Below are positions 63,368 through 64,000 of a DNA stretch of 64,000 nt, in pieces. The notes under the pieces were generated by a model. That model saw nothing but the letters and a program-made list of their open reading frames with translations. It was not told where the DNA came from and did not search any database. The stretch's first letter is position 1. Each line of letters starts with the position of its first letter. Source of the stretch: Bacteroides sp. OF04-15BH (GTDB lineage Bacteria; Bacteroidota; Bacteroidia; Bacteroidales; Bacteroidaceae); assembly GCF_003477995.1 (NCBI RefSeq), contig NZ_QUEM01000013.1, forward strand, positions 31,297 to 95,296, given 5' to 3'. Made by a program: the position numbers and the translations under genes.

Positions 63368-63856
63368 ATGCTAAGAGGTATAACAATTTTTTTCTGTGAC
63401 AATTGCCGAAAGAGATTTAAAGGTCTGGATATGGAATACAGATGCACAATCCTGACCAGTCCACAAAGATGTCCTTACTGCGGTAGTTACCATACTCTGC
63501 CCAGAAATTCTGTTGGTTTCCAAGATTCTCTGTATGCAACAATCTGGAAGAATATGGATGAAAGCGGTGAATACGGTACCACTTGTTCTATTGATCCGAA
63601 AAAATACCTTCAATATATAGAAGAATGCGACGAATGGAACAGTGAGCCACATGATAATGACGATGATAAGGACAATATCGATAAGGACTACCATAAACCT
63701 GAAAAGCATGAGTGTGAGCCGGACGACACCTCAAAAAGCAAACTCCAGGAGGCTGGCGAATGGACTTTACTGATCTTTATAGTCATCCTGATATCCATCT
63801 ATGATGGTCTGTACTCCATAGGAAAGAAGCTGGGAAAGGTGTTTAAGAGGAAGTAA
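63368..63856 (+). CDS. Zinc-ribbon protein with C-terminal membrane helix
   Basis: A 162-residue protein. The N-terminal zinc ribbon has CDNC (10-13) and CPYC (about 35-38). A strongly acidic low-complexity stretch rich in D, E and K follows (about 95-130), then one hydrophobic helix (about 133-150, WTLLIFIVILISIYDGLY) and a basic tail. It is a tail-anchored zinc-ribbon membrane protein, a design also seen in stress and envelope-remodelling proteins. It probably belongs to the GTPase cluster. Function unknown. Confidence 0.7.
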   Translation: MLRGITIFFCDNCRKRFKGLDMEYRCTILTSPQRCPYCGSYHTLPRNSVGFQDSLYATIWKNMDESGEYGTTCSIDPKKYLQYIEECDEWNSEPHDNDDDKDNIDKDYHKPEKHECEPDDTSKSKLQEAGEWTLLIFIVILISIYDGLYSIGKKLGKVFKRK

Positions 63857-63968
63857 ACACCATCAGTACATAATCCAGAATAAATCTTTCATATTTATAT
63901 TAATGTTCATATCTACATGTATAGCTTTATACATCCAGTTTGGGAAATAAAACTATCAAAACCTGTTG

Positions 63969-64000
63969 GCGGAATTAAATATGTGCAAATTTAATTCCGC
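63969..64000. repeat. Inverted repeat at the right window edge
   Basis: GCGGAATTAAAT (63969-63980) pairs perfectly with ATTTAATTCCGC (63989-64000), loop 8 nt. It may continue beyond the window; possibly a terminator or an operator of the next gene. The rest of 63857-64000 has no credible gene. Confidence 0.6.

Noticed and set aside
1..64000. CRISPR arrays, tRNA and rRNA genes
   Set aside because: No regularly spaced direct repeats and no tRNA or rRNA signature sequences were noticed on either strand.

Overview
The window looks like chromosome from a gut-type Bacteroidales bacterium. The evidence is the repeated promoter signature TAnnTTTG, often with TTTG or TTG about 19-20 bp upstream, together with a surface lipoprotein whose acidic tract follows the lipobox cysteine, an OMP_b-brl-type outer-membrane barrel, a serine-type sulfatase, polysaccharide-degrading enzymes under a NUDIX-fold regulator, and an M60 peptidase. 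The genus cannot be fixed. Core genes are GC-rich (34 of 60 bases at 4621-4680), while the defence genes are AT-rich (18 of 60 at 27721-27780). No rRNA, tRNA, CRISPR array, transposase or integrase was seen.

1-23.2 kb holds two parallel envelope-export modules. Module A is a TolC-HlyD operon on the minus strand, divergent from a sigma54-type regulator and its kinase; the shared intergenic region holds a candidate sigma54 promoter and a tandem pair of palindromes. A BspA-like lipoprotein follows. Module B is a kinase plus a short response regulator without an AAA+ domain, divergent from an outer-membrane barrel gene. It is followed by an FtsX-type permease and a TolC-HlyD-ABC-FtsX-DUF2807 operon. 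Two promoters in module B carry the same pair of 17-nt palindromes in identical geometry. A sulfatase and an SF1 helicase complete the segment.

25.7-42 kb is a defence island. It contains a 1318-residue NACHT/STAND-like NTPase with a C-terminal PD-(D/E)xK nuclease motif (minus strand). Divergent from it is a compact seven-gene operon: XRE regulator, type III Mod, RhuM, type III Res, a 72-residue protein, a DndD-like SMC ATPase, and a HerA-like ATPase with a DndE-like N-terminus. After a GC-richer NUDIX gene comes a Septu-like PtuA/PtuB pair. The seven-gene operon, in which the Dnd-type ATPases appear without sulfur-transfer genes and beside a methylase, is the best candidate for an undescribed system.

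42-54 kb is a glycan-degradation block: an M60 peptidase, then a minus-strand operon of a NUDIX-family regulator, GH3, two unrecognised enzymes and GH35. No SusC/SusD pair is present. 54-64 kb carries an unrecognised 495-residue protein divergent from a cluster with three different dynamin-like GTPases, a membrane-anchored coiled-coil protein and several small proteins. This looks like a membrane-remodelling or membrane-defence machine.
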